Source: Acidobacteriota bacterium
GTDB taxonomy: Bacteria; Acidobacteriota; Blastocatellia; Pyrinomonadales; Pyrinomonadaceae
Reading direction: 5' to 3'
NCBI GenBank assembly: GCA_019239425.1
Contig: JAFAZX010000035.1
Location: 17,925 to 81,924, forward strand
DNA length: 64,000 nt
Every line of letters starts with the position of its first letter. Position 1 is the first letter of the stretch. Under the pieces are notes generated by a model. The model saw nothing but the letters and a program-made list of their open reading frames with translations, had not been told where the DNA came from and did not search any database. This document shows, in pieces, positions 26,840-37,413 of the stretch. A program made the position numbers and the translations under genes.

Positions 26840-27400
26840 TTAAGCGGCGCGCCCAACCTGAACGCGGGCCGGGCGCAGGAGTCGGTCGCCTAACTTGTAG
26901 CCTCTGCTGTACTCACGGGTCACGACCCCGTCCGTCTCGGCGCGCACCGGGACGGTATCAACCGCCTCGTGCACCTCCGGGTCGAACAACTCGCCGACAG
27001 ACCTGACGGGTTCGACGCCGACCGCCGCGAGCGCACGCTCGAAGCCCTGAACCGTTCGCCCCAATCCGTCGATCAGGGACATCACCGAGCCGTTTGCGAG
27101 GGCGGCTTCGATGGAGCGCTGAAGGTTGTCGAGGACGGGCAGGAGGCCGCCGACGAACTGCGTCTGCGCTCCGAGCGCGCGCTCGTCGGCGGCGCGGTTG
27201 AGCCGCTGCCGCGTCTCGTCAGTCTGGCGCTGCAATCCGTCGCGCAATTCTTCGTAACGTGTCCGCAGAGCGCGCGCCTCCTGCTCGGCCGCTCGCGTGC
27301 GCGCTTCGAGTTCGGCGACGTAAGCGGGACTTATTTCCGGTTGTTCAGCCGCCCGGCTGTCCCCCTCACGCACATCTTCTGCTCTTGATTGCTCAGACAT
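26840..27400 (-). CDS. grpE: Nucleotide exchange factor GrpE
   Basis: A 186-residue cochaperone that releases ADP from DnaK. The order is an acidic N-terminus, a long coiled coil (YVAELEARTRAAEQEARALR), and the core FVGGLLPVLDNLQRSIEAA with a beta domain ending EYSRGYKLGDRLLRPARVQVG. I chose the ATG at 27400 (MSEQSRAED), with GGGCGAGCGG just upstream, over an in-frame ATG 14 codons earlier. The gene is divergent from dnaK, an unusual arrangement since grpE usually precedes dnaK on the same strand. Both share the 340-bp regulatory gap. Confidence 0.93.
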   Translation of the reverse strand: MSEQSRAEDVREGDSRAAEQPEISPAYVAELEARTRAAEQEARALRTRYEELRDGLQRQTDETRQRLNRAADERALGAQTQFVGGLLPVLDNLQRSIEAALANGSVMSLIDGLGRTVQGFERALAAVGVEPVRSVGELFDPEVHEAVDTVPVRAETDGVVTREYSRGYKLGDRLLRPARVQVGRAA

Positions 27401-27449
27401 CCGCTCGCCCCTTCCCGACCGAAGATAAACGGCTCCGGCCAAAGGTCAG

Positions 27450-27465
27450 CGCAAGTTCTATTCCG
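27450..27465 (-). promoter_or_regulatory. Sigma54-type promoter of grpE
   Basis: On the minus strand CGGAATAGAACTTGCG: TTGC in the -12 element and GG-N10-GC spacing, but the -24 element keeps only GGxA. The predicted start lies about 40 nt before the grpE ATG, like usp and dnaK. Confidence 0.5.
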
Positions 27466-27542
27466 GCGAGAACATCGGAGGCTCCCGTTAGAGTAACGGC
27501 GCAGACGTGCGCGGCGTCGCGGCTTCCTTAATTCAGACCGCC

Positions 27543-27563
27543 GGGTCATTTCACCCACTGGGC
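27543..27563 (+). promoter_or_regulatory. Shared 21-bp motif, copy 2 (candidate activator site)
   Basis: GGGTCATTTCACCCA, then C, then TGGGC: 20 of 21 bases identical to copy 1 at 24386. It lies about 80 bp upstream of the grpE sigma54-type site and about 110 bp upstream of the dnaK site, the usual distance for an NtrC-type enhancer element. Confidence 0.5.
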
Positions 27564-27670
27564 ACTTTGGCGCACCGACACGCGACGCGCGGCCTGTGGG
27601 TCACCCGATTGTCGAGACCGTAACCGCGCCCCTCGCCAGCAAAAGTTCGGGAACGAACGCGCCGAGCGAG

Positions 27671-27686
27671 TGGCACGGCGTGTGCA
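27671..27686 (+). promoter_or_regulatory. Sigma54-type promoter of dnaK
   Basis: TGGCACGGCGTGTGCA: a perfect -24 element (TGGCACG), N4, then GTGCA in place of TTGCA; GG-N10-GC spacing is exact. The predicted start lies about 44 nt before the dnaK ATG. No CIRCE element was seen in this gap. Confidence 0.65.
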
Positions 27687-27690
27687 CCTA

Positions 27691-27710
27691 TTGAGCAATA
27701 AATAGCTCAG
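27691..27710. promoter_or_regulatory. HAIR-like inverted repeat before dnaK
   Basis: TTGAGC-AATAAATA-GCTCAG resembles the HspR-associated inverted repeat (CTTGAGT-N7-ACTCAAG) but has a one-base longer spacer and changed outer bases. It lies at the predicted transcription start. A small MerR-type gene of the HspR/CbpM kind is in the same operon, so repression from here is possible. Confidence 0.35.
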
Positions 27711-27740
27711 GCAGAAGGTGAGTATCGAAGGAGGAGAGGC

Positions 27741-29642
27741 ATGGCGAAAGCGATAGGCATTGACCTCGGGACGACGAACTCTGCCGTGGCGACGATGGAG
27801 GCCGACAAGCCGGCCGTGATCGTCAACAGCGAGGGCGGCCGCGTCACGCCCTCCGTCGTGGCCTTCACCAAGACGGGCGAGATTCTGGTCGGGCAGGTCG
27901 CCAAGCGGCAGGCAGCCCTCAACCCGGAGCGCACCGTCTACTCGATCAAACGCTTCATGGGTCGCAAGTTCTCCGAAGTGACGGAGGAGCTGAAGCAGGT
28001 GACCTACAAGGTCGTCGCCGGGCCGAACGACGCCGTGCGCGTGGACATCGACGGCAAGCTCTACTCGCCGGAGGAAATCTCCGCGATGATTCTGCGCAAG
28101 CTCGCCGCCGACGCCCAAAAGTATCTCGGCGAGAAGGTCAAGGACACGGTCATCACCGTCCCCGCCTACTTCAACGACGCGCAGCGGCAGGCGACCAAGG
28201 ACGCCGGGCAGATCGCCGGACTCAACGTCACCCGCATCGTCAACGAGCCGACCGCGGCGGCGCTCGCCTACGGCCTCGACAAGAAGCGGAACGAGAAGAT
28301 TCTCGTCTTCGACCTCGGCGGCGGCACCTTCGACGTGTCCGTCCTCGAAGTCGGCGACGGCGTCTTCGAGGTGAAGTCTACGGCGGGCGACACGCACCTC
28401 GGCGGCGACGACTTCGACAAGCGCGTCGTGGACTGGCTCGTCGAAGAGTTCAGGAAGGATCAGGGCATTGACCTCTCCAAAGACCGGCAGGCGCTCCAAC
28501 GACTCACGGAGGCCGCCGAGAAGGCCAAGATCGAACTCTCTTCGGCGGTCGAGACAGAAATCAACCTGCCCTTCATCACGGCCGACGCCTCGGGGCCGAA
28601 GCACCTCCTGCTCAAGCTCACGCGCGCACGCTTCGAGGAGCTAACGCGCGACCTCGTCGAGCGCTGCATGCAGCCCGTCAAACAGGCGCTCGCCGACGCC
28701 AGGCTCAACGAGAAAGATTTGGATGAAGTGATTCTGGTCGGCGGCTCGACGCGCATCCCCGCGGTCAAGGAGTTGGTCAAGCGTCTGACGGCCGGCAAGG
28801 AGCCGAACCAGTCCGTGAACCCGGACGAGGTCGTCGCCGTCGGCGCGGCGATTCAGGCAGGCGTGCTCACGGGCGAAGTCAGGGACGTGCTCCTGCTCGA
28901 CGTAACGCCCCTGAGCCTCGGCGTCGAGACGCTCGGCGGCGTGATGACCAAGCTCATCGAGCGCAACTCCACCATCCCCTCGCGCAAGGCGGAAACCTTC
29001 TCGACCGCCGAAGACAACCAGTCGGCCGTGGACATCCACGTCCTGCAAGGGGAGAGGGAACTCGCGCGCGACAACCGGACGCTCGGGCAATTCCGTCTGG
29101 AAGGCATCGCGCCCGCCCCGCGCGGGCTGTCGCAGGTCGAAGTCGCCTTCGACATCGACGCCAACGGCATCCTCAACGTCTCGGCCAAAGACATGGCGAC
29201 GGGCAAGGAGCAGAAGATAACCATCTCGGGCTCGACCTCGCTCGACAAGGGCGACATCGACCGCATGATTAAAGACGCCGAAAGCCACGCGGCCGAAGAC
29301 AGAAGCCGCCGCGAGCTGATCGAAGCGCGCAACGCGGCCGACTCGCTCGCCTATCAGGTCGAGCGCGCGCTCAATGACATGGGCGACCGCGTCCCCGTGA
29401 ACGAGCGCGCACGCGCCGAGTCGCTCATCAACGAAATCCGCAGCGCCATCAAGGACGACTCCGTCGGCGTCGAACGCCTGCGTCAACTGACGAGCGACTT
29501 GCAGCAGTTGTCGCACTCGCTCGCGAGCGCCGCATACAGCCAGGAGAGCGGGGCCGCGGCGGCGGGCGCGGGTGCTAGCGGCGGCGGAACCAGCGGCGGC
29601 GCTGATGATGATGTCATCGACGCGGAGTACGTGCCGAAGTAA
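27741..29642 (+). CDS. dnaK: Chaperone DnaK (Hsp70)
   Basis: A 633-residue ATP-driven chaperone. The ATPase signatures are intact: [30 protein letters not shown] and [17 protein letters not shown]; the interdomain linker is [16 protein letters not shown]. The substrate domain ends with a Gly/Ala-rich tail and the acidic terminus [17 protein letters not shown] lies just before the ATG. It is the first gene of a run on the plus strand: dnaK, dnaJ, CbpM-like, clpB, usp, hdeD, htrA, DUF5335, TrkA-C, with gaps of 8-105 bp. Confidence 0.97.
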   Translation: MAKAIGIDLGTTNSAVATMEADKPAVIVNSEGGRVTPSVVAFTKTGEILVGQVAKRQAALNPERTVYSIKRFMGRKFSEVTEELKQVTYKVVAGPNDAVRVDIDGKLYSPEEISAMILRKLAADAQKYLGEKVKDTVITVPAYFNDAQRQATKDAGQIAGLNVTRIVNEPTAAALAYGLDKKRNEKILVFDLGGGTFDVSVLEVGDGVFEVKSTAGDTHLGGDDFDKRVVDWLVEEFRKDQGIDLSKDRQALQRLTEAAEKAKIELSSAVETEINLPFITADASGPKHLLLKLTRARFEELTRDLVERCMQPVKQALADARLNEKDLDEVILVGGSTRIPAVKELVKRLTAGKEPNQSVNPDEVVAVGAAIQAGVLTGEVRDVLLLDVTPLSLGVETLGGVMTKLIERNSTIPSRKAETFSTAEDNQSAVDIHVLQGERELARDNRTLGQFRLEGIAPAPRGLSQVEVAFDIDANGILNVSAKDMATGKEQKITISGSTSLDKGDIDRMIKDAESHAAEDRSRRELIEARNAADSLAYQVERALNDMGDRVPVNERARAESLINEIRSAIKDDSVGVERLRQLTSDLQQLSHSLASAAYSQESGAAAAGAGASGGGTSGGADDDVIDAEYVPK

Positions 29643-29649
29643 GGCGCCG

Positions 29650-29738
29650 GGGAAAGGGGAAAGGGTAAGAGGGTAAAGGGAGAAAAGCGCAGCTTTCATC
29701 AACCTTCCTTTTACCCATTTACCCTTTCCCCTTTGCCT
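29650..29738. repeat. A/G-rich inverted repeat between dnaK and dnaJ
   Basis: GGGGAAAGGGGAAAGGGTAA (from 29650) is complementary to TTTACCCTTTCCCCTTTG (ending about 29737). The arms span about 33 bp with a few mismatches and a loop of about 20 nt. The transcript would fold into a long hairpin. No T-run follows, so it may be an mRNA-processing or stability element rather than a strong terminator. Confidence 0.6.
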
Positions 29739-29747
29739 TGAAACGAG

Positions 29748-30782
29748 ATGGCAGCCAAGACGAGAGACTACTACGAGGTGTTGGGCGTCGGGCGCGGCGC
29801 GAGCGGTGACGACATCAAGACGGCGTATCGCAAGCTCGCGCGCAAGCATCACCCCGACCTCAACCCCGGCGACAAGACGGCGGAAGAGCGCTTCAAGGAG
29901 TTGCAGGAAGCCTACGACGTTCTCTCCGACGCCGAGAAGCGCAAGCTCTACGACCGGCACGGCGAGAACTGGCGCGTCGCCCAACAGGGAGGCGGGACGA
30001 CGCCGCCCGGATGGGAGAGGGCGCGGGCCGGGGGAGGCGGTGGCCCGCAAGCCGGCGGGTTCGATTTCGGCGGCTTTGATTTCGGGGGCGGCGGCGCGGG
30101 TGGTTTCGACTTCGAGGACTTGTTCGGCCGCGTGGGGCGCGGGGGCGGGCGTCGCACGAGCCGCGGCTCAGATGTCGAGGCCGAACTGGAGTTGTCGCTT
30201 GAAGAGGCGCACAGGGGCGGGCGCCGCACGCTGCAAATGCAGGCGGCCGAAACCTGCCCGACGTGTCAGGGCACGGGCGTCACGAGTGACGACAAGACGT
30301 GCCCGACGTGCGGCGGCGCGGGTCAGGTGCTCCGGCCGAAGACGGTCGAAGTGAACATCCCCGCGGGCGTGCGCGACGGTCAGACCTTGCGCCTGGCCGG
30401 ACAGGGCGGGGCCGGAGCGAACGGGGCGCCGGCCGGCGACCTCTACCTGCGCATCCGCCTGCGCCCGCACCCCGTCTTCAACGTGCGCGGCGACGACCTC
30501 GAAGTCGAGCTGCCCGTCGCGCCTTGGGAGGCCGTGCTCGGCGCGAAGGTCGAAGTCCCGACGATTGACGGCAAGGCGGAAGTGACCGTTCCGGCGGGCG
30601 CGCAGAGCGGGCAACGTCTGCGACTGCGCGGGCAGGGGCTCAACAAGCGCAAGGGCGGTCGCGGCGACGAGTACGTGCGTTTGAAGATCGTCGTGCCGAA
30701 AGAGCCGAGCGACGAAGAGCGCCGTCTGTACGAAGAGCTGAAGCGCGTCTCGCGTTTCAACCCGCGGGCGGGAAGGCACTGA
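29748..30782 (+). CDS. dnaJ: DnaJ-type J-domain cochaperone with a reduced zinc finger
   Basis: A 344-residue Hsp40 that stimulates DnaK ATPase. The J domain (residues 5-72) has the HPD tripeptide in [10 protein letters not shown] Gly/Phe-rich region follows (residues 95-135). The zinc region contains only two CxxCxGxG-type repeats (CPTCQGTG and CPTCGGAG) instead of four, so a single zinc site is expected. The C-terminal beta domains are complete ([20 protein letters not shown]). It is intermediate between DnaJ and the zinc-free CbpA. The CbpM-like gene follows 8 bp later. Confidence 0.92.
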   Translation: MAAKTRDYYEVLGVGRGASGDDIKTAYRKLARKHHPDLNPGDKTAEERFKELQEAYDVLSDAEKRKLYDRHGENWRVAQQGGGTTPPGWERARAGGGGGPQAGGFDFGGFDFGGGGAGGFDFEDLFGRVGRGGGRRTSRGSDVEAELELSLEEAHRGGRRTLQMQAAETCPTCQGTGVTSDDKTCPTCGGAGQVLRPKTVEVNIPAGVRDGQTLRLAGQGGAGANGAPAGDLYLRIRLRPHPVFNVRGDDLEVELPVAPWEAVLGAKVEVPTIDGKAEVTVPAGAQSGQRLRLRGQGLNKRKGGRGDEYVRLKIVVPKEPSDEERRLYEELKRVSRFNPRAGRH

Positions 30783-30790
30783 AGGAGTAT

Positions 30791-31093
30791 ATGCGGCAGA
30801 CAGACTTCGACCTCGACGAACCGCTGACGTTCGAGGTGGTGGCCGAGACCATCGGCGCGCGCACGACGCTCGTCGCGCGGCTCGCCCGGCAGGGATTGCT
30901 CGAAACCACGGGTGGCGCGCAGGGCGAGACGCTTTTGCCGCGGCGCGCCGTCGTGCGCCTGCGACGGATGCAGCGACTGCGCCGCGACCTCGGCGTCAAC
31001 TTCGCGGGCGCGGCCGTCATCCTCGACCTGGTCGGGCGGCTCGAACAGTTCGAGCGCGAGTTGGCAGCGATGCGCCGCAGACCTGAAGAGTAA
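30791..31093 (+). CDS. CbpM/HspR-like MerR-type protein
   Basis: A 100-residue protein with a MerR-like N-terminal helix-turn-helix ([20 protein letters not shown]) and a second helical part [20 protein letters not shown] that is shared by CbpM, which inhibits CbpA/DnaJ, and HspR, a repressor of dnaK and clpB. Which role applies cannot be settled from sequence. GAAGGAG precedes the ATG. Its place between dnaJ and clpB fits either a cochaperone modulator or an operon autorepressor acting on the inverted repeat before dnaK. Confidence 0.75.
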   Translation: MRQTDFDLDEPLTFEVVAETIGARTTLVARLARQGLLETTGGAQGETLLPRRAVVRLRRMQRLRRDLGVNFAGAAVILDLVGRLEQFERELAAMRRRPEE

Positions 31094-31139
31094 TTTCCGA
31101 AGTCCGAAATCCGCAATCCACACTCCGCAATGGAGAATC

Positions 31140-33782
<2,643 letters not shown>

Positions 33783-33824
33783 ATCCGTGAATCCACGGTA
33801 ACTGACGGAAGGTGGAAGAGGGCT

Positions 33825-34706
33825 ATGAGCGGCGACGGCGAGAGCAACGGAATTTACAACGTCCTGATTGCGACGGACGGCTCGGCCCACGCGGAGGCGG
33901 CCGTCGAGTACGGCGCGTGGCTCGCGGCGCGCACGGGCGCGGGCGCGACCGCCGTCTACGTGATTGACGCGCGGCGGCTCGCCGTCCACTTCATCAAACA
34001 CTTCTCGGAGATCGTCGAAGGTCAGGCGGCGGGAGACCCGGCGCGCGTCCGAGAGGCCGGACTTCTGGAACGCGTGCGCGAGTACTACCACGCTCACGGG
34101 CTGCGTGTGCTCGAACGCGCCGCCGCCGTCTGCGAGCGCTACGGCGTGGCGTGCCGGACGGAACTTGAGACCGGCAGCGTCGTGAAGATTCTCGCCGGGC
34201 GCGCGCCGCACGCAGACCTCCTGGTGATGGGCAAGCACGGCGAGGACGTAGACCCGGAGACCGGCTTCCTAGGCTCGGTCGCCGAGAAGGTTGTGCGCAA
34301 AGTCGGGCGGCCGGTGCTGTTGGCGCAGCCGCCGTTCCGCGAGTTCAAAAGGGCGCTGCTGGCCTACGACGGGAGCGCGGCGGCGCGGCGTGCCATGCAG
34401 GCGCTCGCTCGCCTCGCCGTCGTGCTCGGGATGGATGTTGACGCGGTGGAGCTTGTCGAGTGGGACGAGCCGACGGAGGCGCTCACAGAGGTCTTGCGGT
34501 ACTTCAAAGATTATCCGGTACACGTGAACACGCATTACCTGAAGGGCGACAGCCTCTCCGTGATTCTCGATCACGCGAGCGAAGCGAAGTGTGACCTGCT
34601 GGTGATGGGCGCCTACGCCGACCAGACCGCCGAGAGTCTCGGGCTCGGCTCGACGACGGAGTACCTGATGCGCAACAGCGCCGTGCCGGTGCTCGTGCAT
34701 CACTGA
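33825..34706 (+). CDS. Second tandem universal stress protein
   Basis: A 293-residue protein with two Usp domains. Domain 1 (about residues 8-165) opens YNVLIATDGSAHAEAAVEYG and has a longer insert than usual (about residues 50-90). Domain 2 (about 170-293) opens RALLAYDGSAAARRAMQAL and ends with the nucleotide-binding segment GLGSTTEYLMRNSAVPVLVHH. It lies 42 bp after clpB and is probably in the same transcript. It is clearly different from the first Usp of the island, so the two are unlikely to be recent duplicates. Confidence 0.92.
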   Translation: MSGDGESNGIYNVLIATDGSAHAEAAVEYGAWLAARTGAGATAVYVIDARRLAVHFIKHFSEIVEGQAAGDPARVREAGLLERVREYYHAHGLRVLERAAAVCERYGVACRTELETGSVVKILAGRAPHADLLVMGKHGEDVDPETGFLGSVAEKVVRKVGRPVLLAQPPFREFKRALLAYDGSAAARRAMQALARLAVVLGMDVDAVELVEWDEPTEALTEVLRYFKDYPVHVNTHYLKGDSLSVILDHASEAKCDLLVMGAYADQTAESLGLGSTTEYLMRNSAVPVLVHH

Positions 34707-34775
34707 AGCGAAAGGGGAGGCGGGCGTGTTCTGTCAGGTGAGTCTGCTTTCCCCGTTCGCGTAAGGAGGAAAGAG

Positions 34776-35342
34776 ATGTTGCTCGTCTATTCGCGTAACT
34801 GGTGGACGCTGGCGCTGCGCGGCCTGCTGGCCGTTCTCTTCGGCATCCTGACCTTCGTCTGGCCCGGCATCACCCTGCTGTCGCTCGTCTTTCTCTTCGG
34901 CGCCTACGCCATCACCGACGGCGTCTTCGCCATCGCCGCCGGTGTAAGAGGACGAGAGCAGAGTCGCTGGTGGTTGCTGCTTATCCAGGGAATCTTCGGC
35001 GTCATCGCGGGCGTGCTCGCGTTCGTGTGGCCGGGCATCACGGCGCTGTTGCTGCTTGGACTCATCGCCGGATGGGCGCTCTTCACCGGCGTGTTGGAGA
35101 TCGTCGCGGCGATACAGATGCGCAAGCACATCAAGGGCGAGTGGCTGCTCGCGTTGAGCGGAGCCCTGTCGGTGCTCTTCGGCGTGCTGCTGCTGCTGAA
35201 CCCCGCGGCGGGCGCGCTCGCCGTCGTCTGGATCATCGGCGCCTACGCCATCTTCTTCGGCGTCTTGCTGCTCGCGCTCGGCTTCAAGCTGCGCGGCCTT
35301 GAGCGCACAGCACACCCGAAGATGTCGCCCAGACACGCATGA
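34776..35342 (+). CDS. hdeD: HdeD family acid-resistance membrane protein
   Basis: A 188-residue inner-membrane protein with about six hydrophobic helices in three similar pairs (for example WTLALRGLLAVLFGILTFVW, WLLLIQGIFGVIAGVLAFVW, WLLALSGALSVLFGVLLLL). This threefold repeat is typical of HdeD/DUF308 proteins. In E. coli HdeD supports acid resistance at high cell density; the mechanism is not known. AAGGAGG lies before the ATG. HdeD next to a Clp ATPase and a DegP protease is also the arrangement seen in enterobacterial stress-tolerance islands. Confidence 0.92.
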   Translation: MLLVYSRNWWTLALRGLLAVLFGILTFVWPGITLLSLVFLFGAYAITDGVFAIAAGVRGREQSRWWLLLIQGIFGVIAGVLAFVWPGITALLLLGLIAGWALFTGVLEIVAAIQMRKHIKGEWLLALSGALSVLFGVLLLLNPAAGALAVVWIIGAYAIFFGVLLLALGFKLRGLERTAHPKMSPRHA

Positions 35343-35382
35343 GTCCGCGGCCCGCGAATTGGAGAAGGGGAGAGGAGGCGTG

Positions 35383-36630
35383 ATGAGCGCGAGAAGATTT
35401 GTGCGCGTTGGGGCGCGGCCGGCCGGGCGCTCGCGAGTGGCGTCGGCCCCGGTCGCATTACTCGCATTGGCTCTATTGCTCGGGGCGTGCGGTCGGACGG
35501 AATCATCGAGAGAGTCCTCGGCGTCCGGCGGCGCATCGGCGACGCCCCTCCCGGTGATTCACACCAGCCTCACGGACGGCGGCGGCGGCGGCGCAGGCGC
35601 AGGCGTCGCGGCGGCCCCGGCCGTCTCCTACGCCGACGTGGTGAGCCGGGTCGCGCCCGCGGTCGTCACGATTTACGTGCAGTCGCGCGCGCACGCCCCG
35701 CAACAGTACCCGTTCGCCGACGACCCTTCGTTTCGCGACTTCTTCGGCGAGCAAGGCCCGCCCCGCCCGCCCGCCGAGCGGCGCGAGAGGGGCCTCGGCT
35801 CGGGCGTCATCGTCAGCAACGACGGCTTCATCCTGACGAACCACCACGTCATAGACGGGGCCGAGCAGATCAGGGTGGCGCTCAACGACAACCGCCTCTT
35901 CGACGCGCGCGTCGTCGGCTCTGATCCGCCGAGCGATTTGGCCTTGCTAAAAATTGACGCGGGCAATTTGCCGCTGCTCACGCTCGGCGACTCCGACGGC
36001 GTGCGGGTCGGCGATGTGGTGCTCGCCGTCGGCAACCCGCTCGGCATCGGGCAGACCGTGACCGAAGGAATCATCAGCGCCAAGGGCCGGCAGACGGGGC
36101 TGAGCAACGGCAGCTTCGAGGACTTCCTCCAGACGGACGCCTCGATTAATCAGGGCAACTCCGGCGGCGCGCTCGTCAACATGAGAGCCGAGCTCGTCGG
36201 CATCAACTCGCAGATACTCTCTCCTTCGGGCGGCAGCATAGGCATAGGCTTCGCCATCCCCTCGAACATGGCCCGCAGCGTGATGGAGGATTTGAAGCGT
36301 ACGGGCAAGGTGCGACGCGGGCAGCTCGGCGTCGTCGTGCAGGAGTTGAACTCGGAGACGGCCGCGAGCCTCGGCATCAGGGAGACGAAAGGCGTGGTCG
36401 TCAGTCAGGTGCAGCCCGGCAGCGCCGCCGACCGCGCGGGCATCAGGAAGGGCGACGTTATCACTGCTTTGAACGGCGTCGAAGTCGGCGACCCGAACAC
36501 TTTCCGCAATCAGGTGGCGGGCACGCCGCCCGGGACGGAGGTGACGTTGACGATTCGGCGCGAGGGGCGGGAGCAGCAGGTGCGCGCCACGCTCGGCGAG
36601 TTCAGCCCGCAGGCCGAGCAGAGAAGGTGA
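35383..36630 (+). CDS. degP: HtrA/DegP-type serine protease, lipoprotein
   Basis: A 415-residue envelope protease. The signal sequence ends in a lipobox (LLLGAC), so it is probably anchored to a membrane through a lipid. The S1C triad is intact: H155 (LTNHHVI), D185 (PSDLALLK) and S260 (GNSGGALVN). One PDZ domain follows (about residues 310-405, GVVVSQVQPGSAADRAGIRKGDVI). GGAGG lies before the ATG at 35383; the earlier in-frame ATG at 35299 lies within hdeD and lacks a signal peptide. A low-complexity Gly/Ala segment links the lipobox to the protease. It adds envelope quality control to the operon. Confidence 0.94.
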   Translation: MSARRFVRVGARPAGRSRVASAPVALLALALLLGACGRTESSRESSASGGASATPLPVIHTSLTDGGGGGAGAGVAAAPAVSYADVVSRVAPAVVTIYVQSRAHAPQQYPFADDPSFRDFFGEQGPPRPPAERRERGLGSGVIVSNDGFILTNHHVIDGAEQIRVALNDNRLFDARVVGSDPPSDLALLKIDAGNLPLLTLGDSDGVRVGDVVLAVGNPLGIGQTVTEGIISAKGRQTGLSNGSFEDFLQTDASINQGNSGGALVNMRAELVGINSQILSPSGGSIGIGFAIPSNMARSVMEDLKRTGKVRRGQLGVVVQELNSETAASLGIRETKGVVVSQVQPGSAADRAGIRKGDVITALNGVEVGDPNTFRNQVAGTPPGTEVTLTIRREGREQQVRATLGEFSPQAEQRR

Positions 36631-36654
36631 GCGGGCCGCGAACGGGAGCGGCAC

Positions 36655-37323
36655 ATGATAACAATCGAAGAGCACGTCCAAAGGATTGTCGCCGCGAGTC
36701 GGGGCGACGAGCAGTCATTGATTCACATGATTGCGCGCGAGCTACAACTGCTCCACGCGGCCCTGCCCGCCCCCGCTTACCTCGAATCGGTCGCGGTTCA
36801 CCTTGAAGTGAGTTGTGTTCAAGACTTTGATCTGCCCGACGGGACGACTTTCGACGGGCCGGTATTCCTGCGGCACGCTGCGCGACTCGTGCGCCTGACG
36901 CTCATTGATGAGACGGAGGACGGGGAGGAGAGAACTATGCAAGGTGAGATCGAACGAAATCGTTGGAAGACCTTTCTCGACGAGTTCAGCAAGCGCAACC
37001 AGCAGCGGCCCTCGCGCCTTGAAGTCATAGGGGCGGACATCGGCGCGCAGGAGGAGGAGAAGTTCCTGCCATTCGTCGGCGTCAGTTTCGAGCCGAAAGG
37101 TTCCGCGGCCGGGAGCGTCGAAATCATCCTCGGCGCCGAGACGAAGGCCGACCCGAGGCACGTGGCCCACACCGTCCCGAACGCCCGGCGCATCGTGCCG
37201 CTCGTCGGCATTAAGGGCGTCGAAGACGGTTTAGGGGTTGAAGACGGGGACGGCGGGAAGACGCTGCTCCACTTCGAGATTCTGCCGGAACTTCCGGACG
37301 AGACTTCGGAAGGGCGCAAGTAG
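36655..37323 (+). CDS. DUF5335-containing protein
   Basis: A 222-residue protein. Residues 95-205 (WKTFLDEFSKRNQQRPSRLE, IGADIGAQEEEKFLPFVGVS) look like DUF5335, a small family of unknown function. Residues 1-94 form an unrelated-looking segment. An internal ATG at 36937 starts exactly at the DUF5335 part and has GGGGAGGAG 6 nt upstream, so a separate 128-residue product is possible. The 24-bp gap after htrA supports co-transcription. Confidence 0.65.
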   Translation: MITIEEHVQRIVAASRGDEQSLIHMIARELQLLHAALPAPAYLESVAVHLEVSCVQDFDLPDGTTFDGPVFLRHAARLVRLTLIDETEDGEERTMQGEIERNRWKTFLDEFSKRNQQRPSRLEVIGADIGAQEEEKFLPFVGVSFEPKGSAAGSVEIILGAETKADPRHVAHTVPNARRIVPLVGIKGVEDGLGVEDGDGGKTLLHFEILPELPDETSEGRK

Positions 37324-37413
37324 GCGTCACCGGCAAAAACAGGTAAACGGCCGTCGGCAACAAAGTTCGACTCGCCGGGTCGCGCGGACGGCTGACCTGG
37401 GGCCTGCGGACGT

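Noticed and set aside
27401..27740. CIRCE operator for HrcA control of grpE/dnaK
   Set aside because: No TTAGCACTC-N9-GAGTGCTAA-like sequence was found in the gap.
28641..30050. Long antisense open frame (469 codons) across dnaK and dnaJ
   Set aside because: It is the mirror of two certain genes, Arg/Val/Leu-biased and without domains; long shadow frames are expected in GC-rich DNA.
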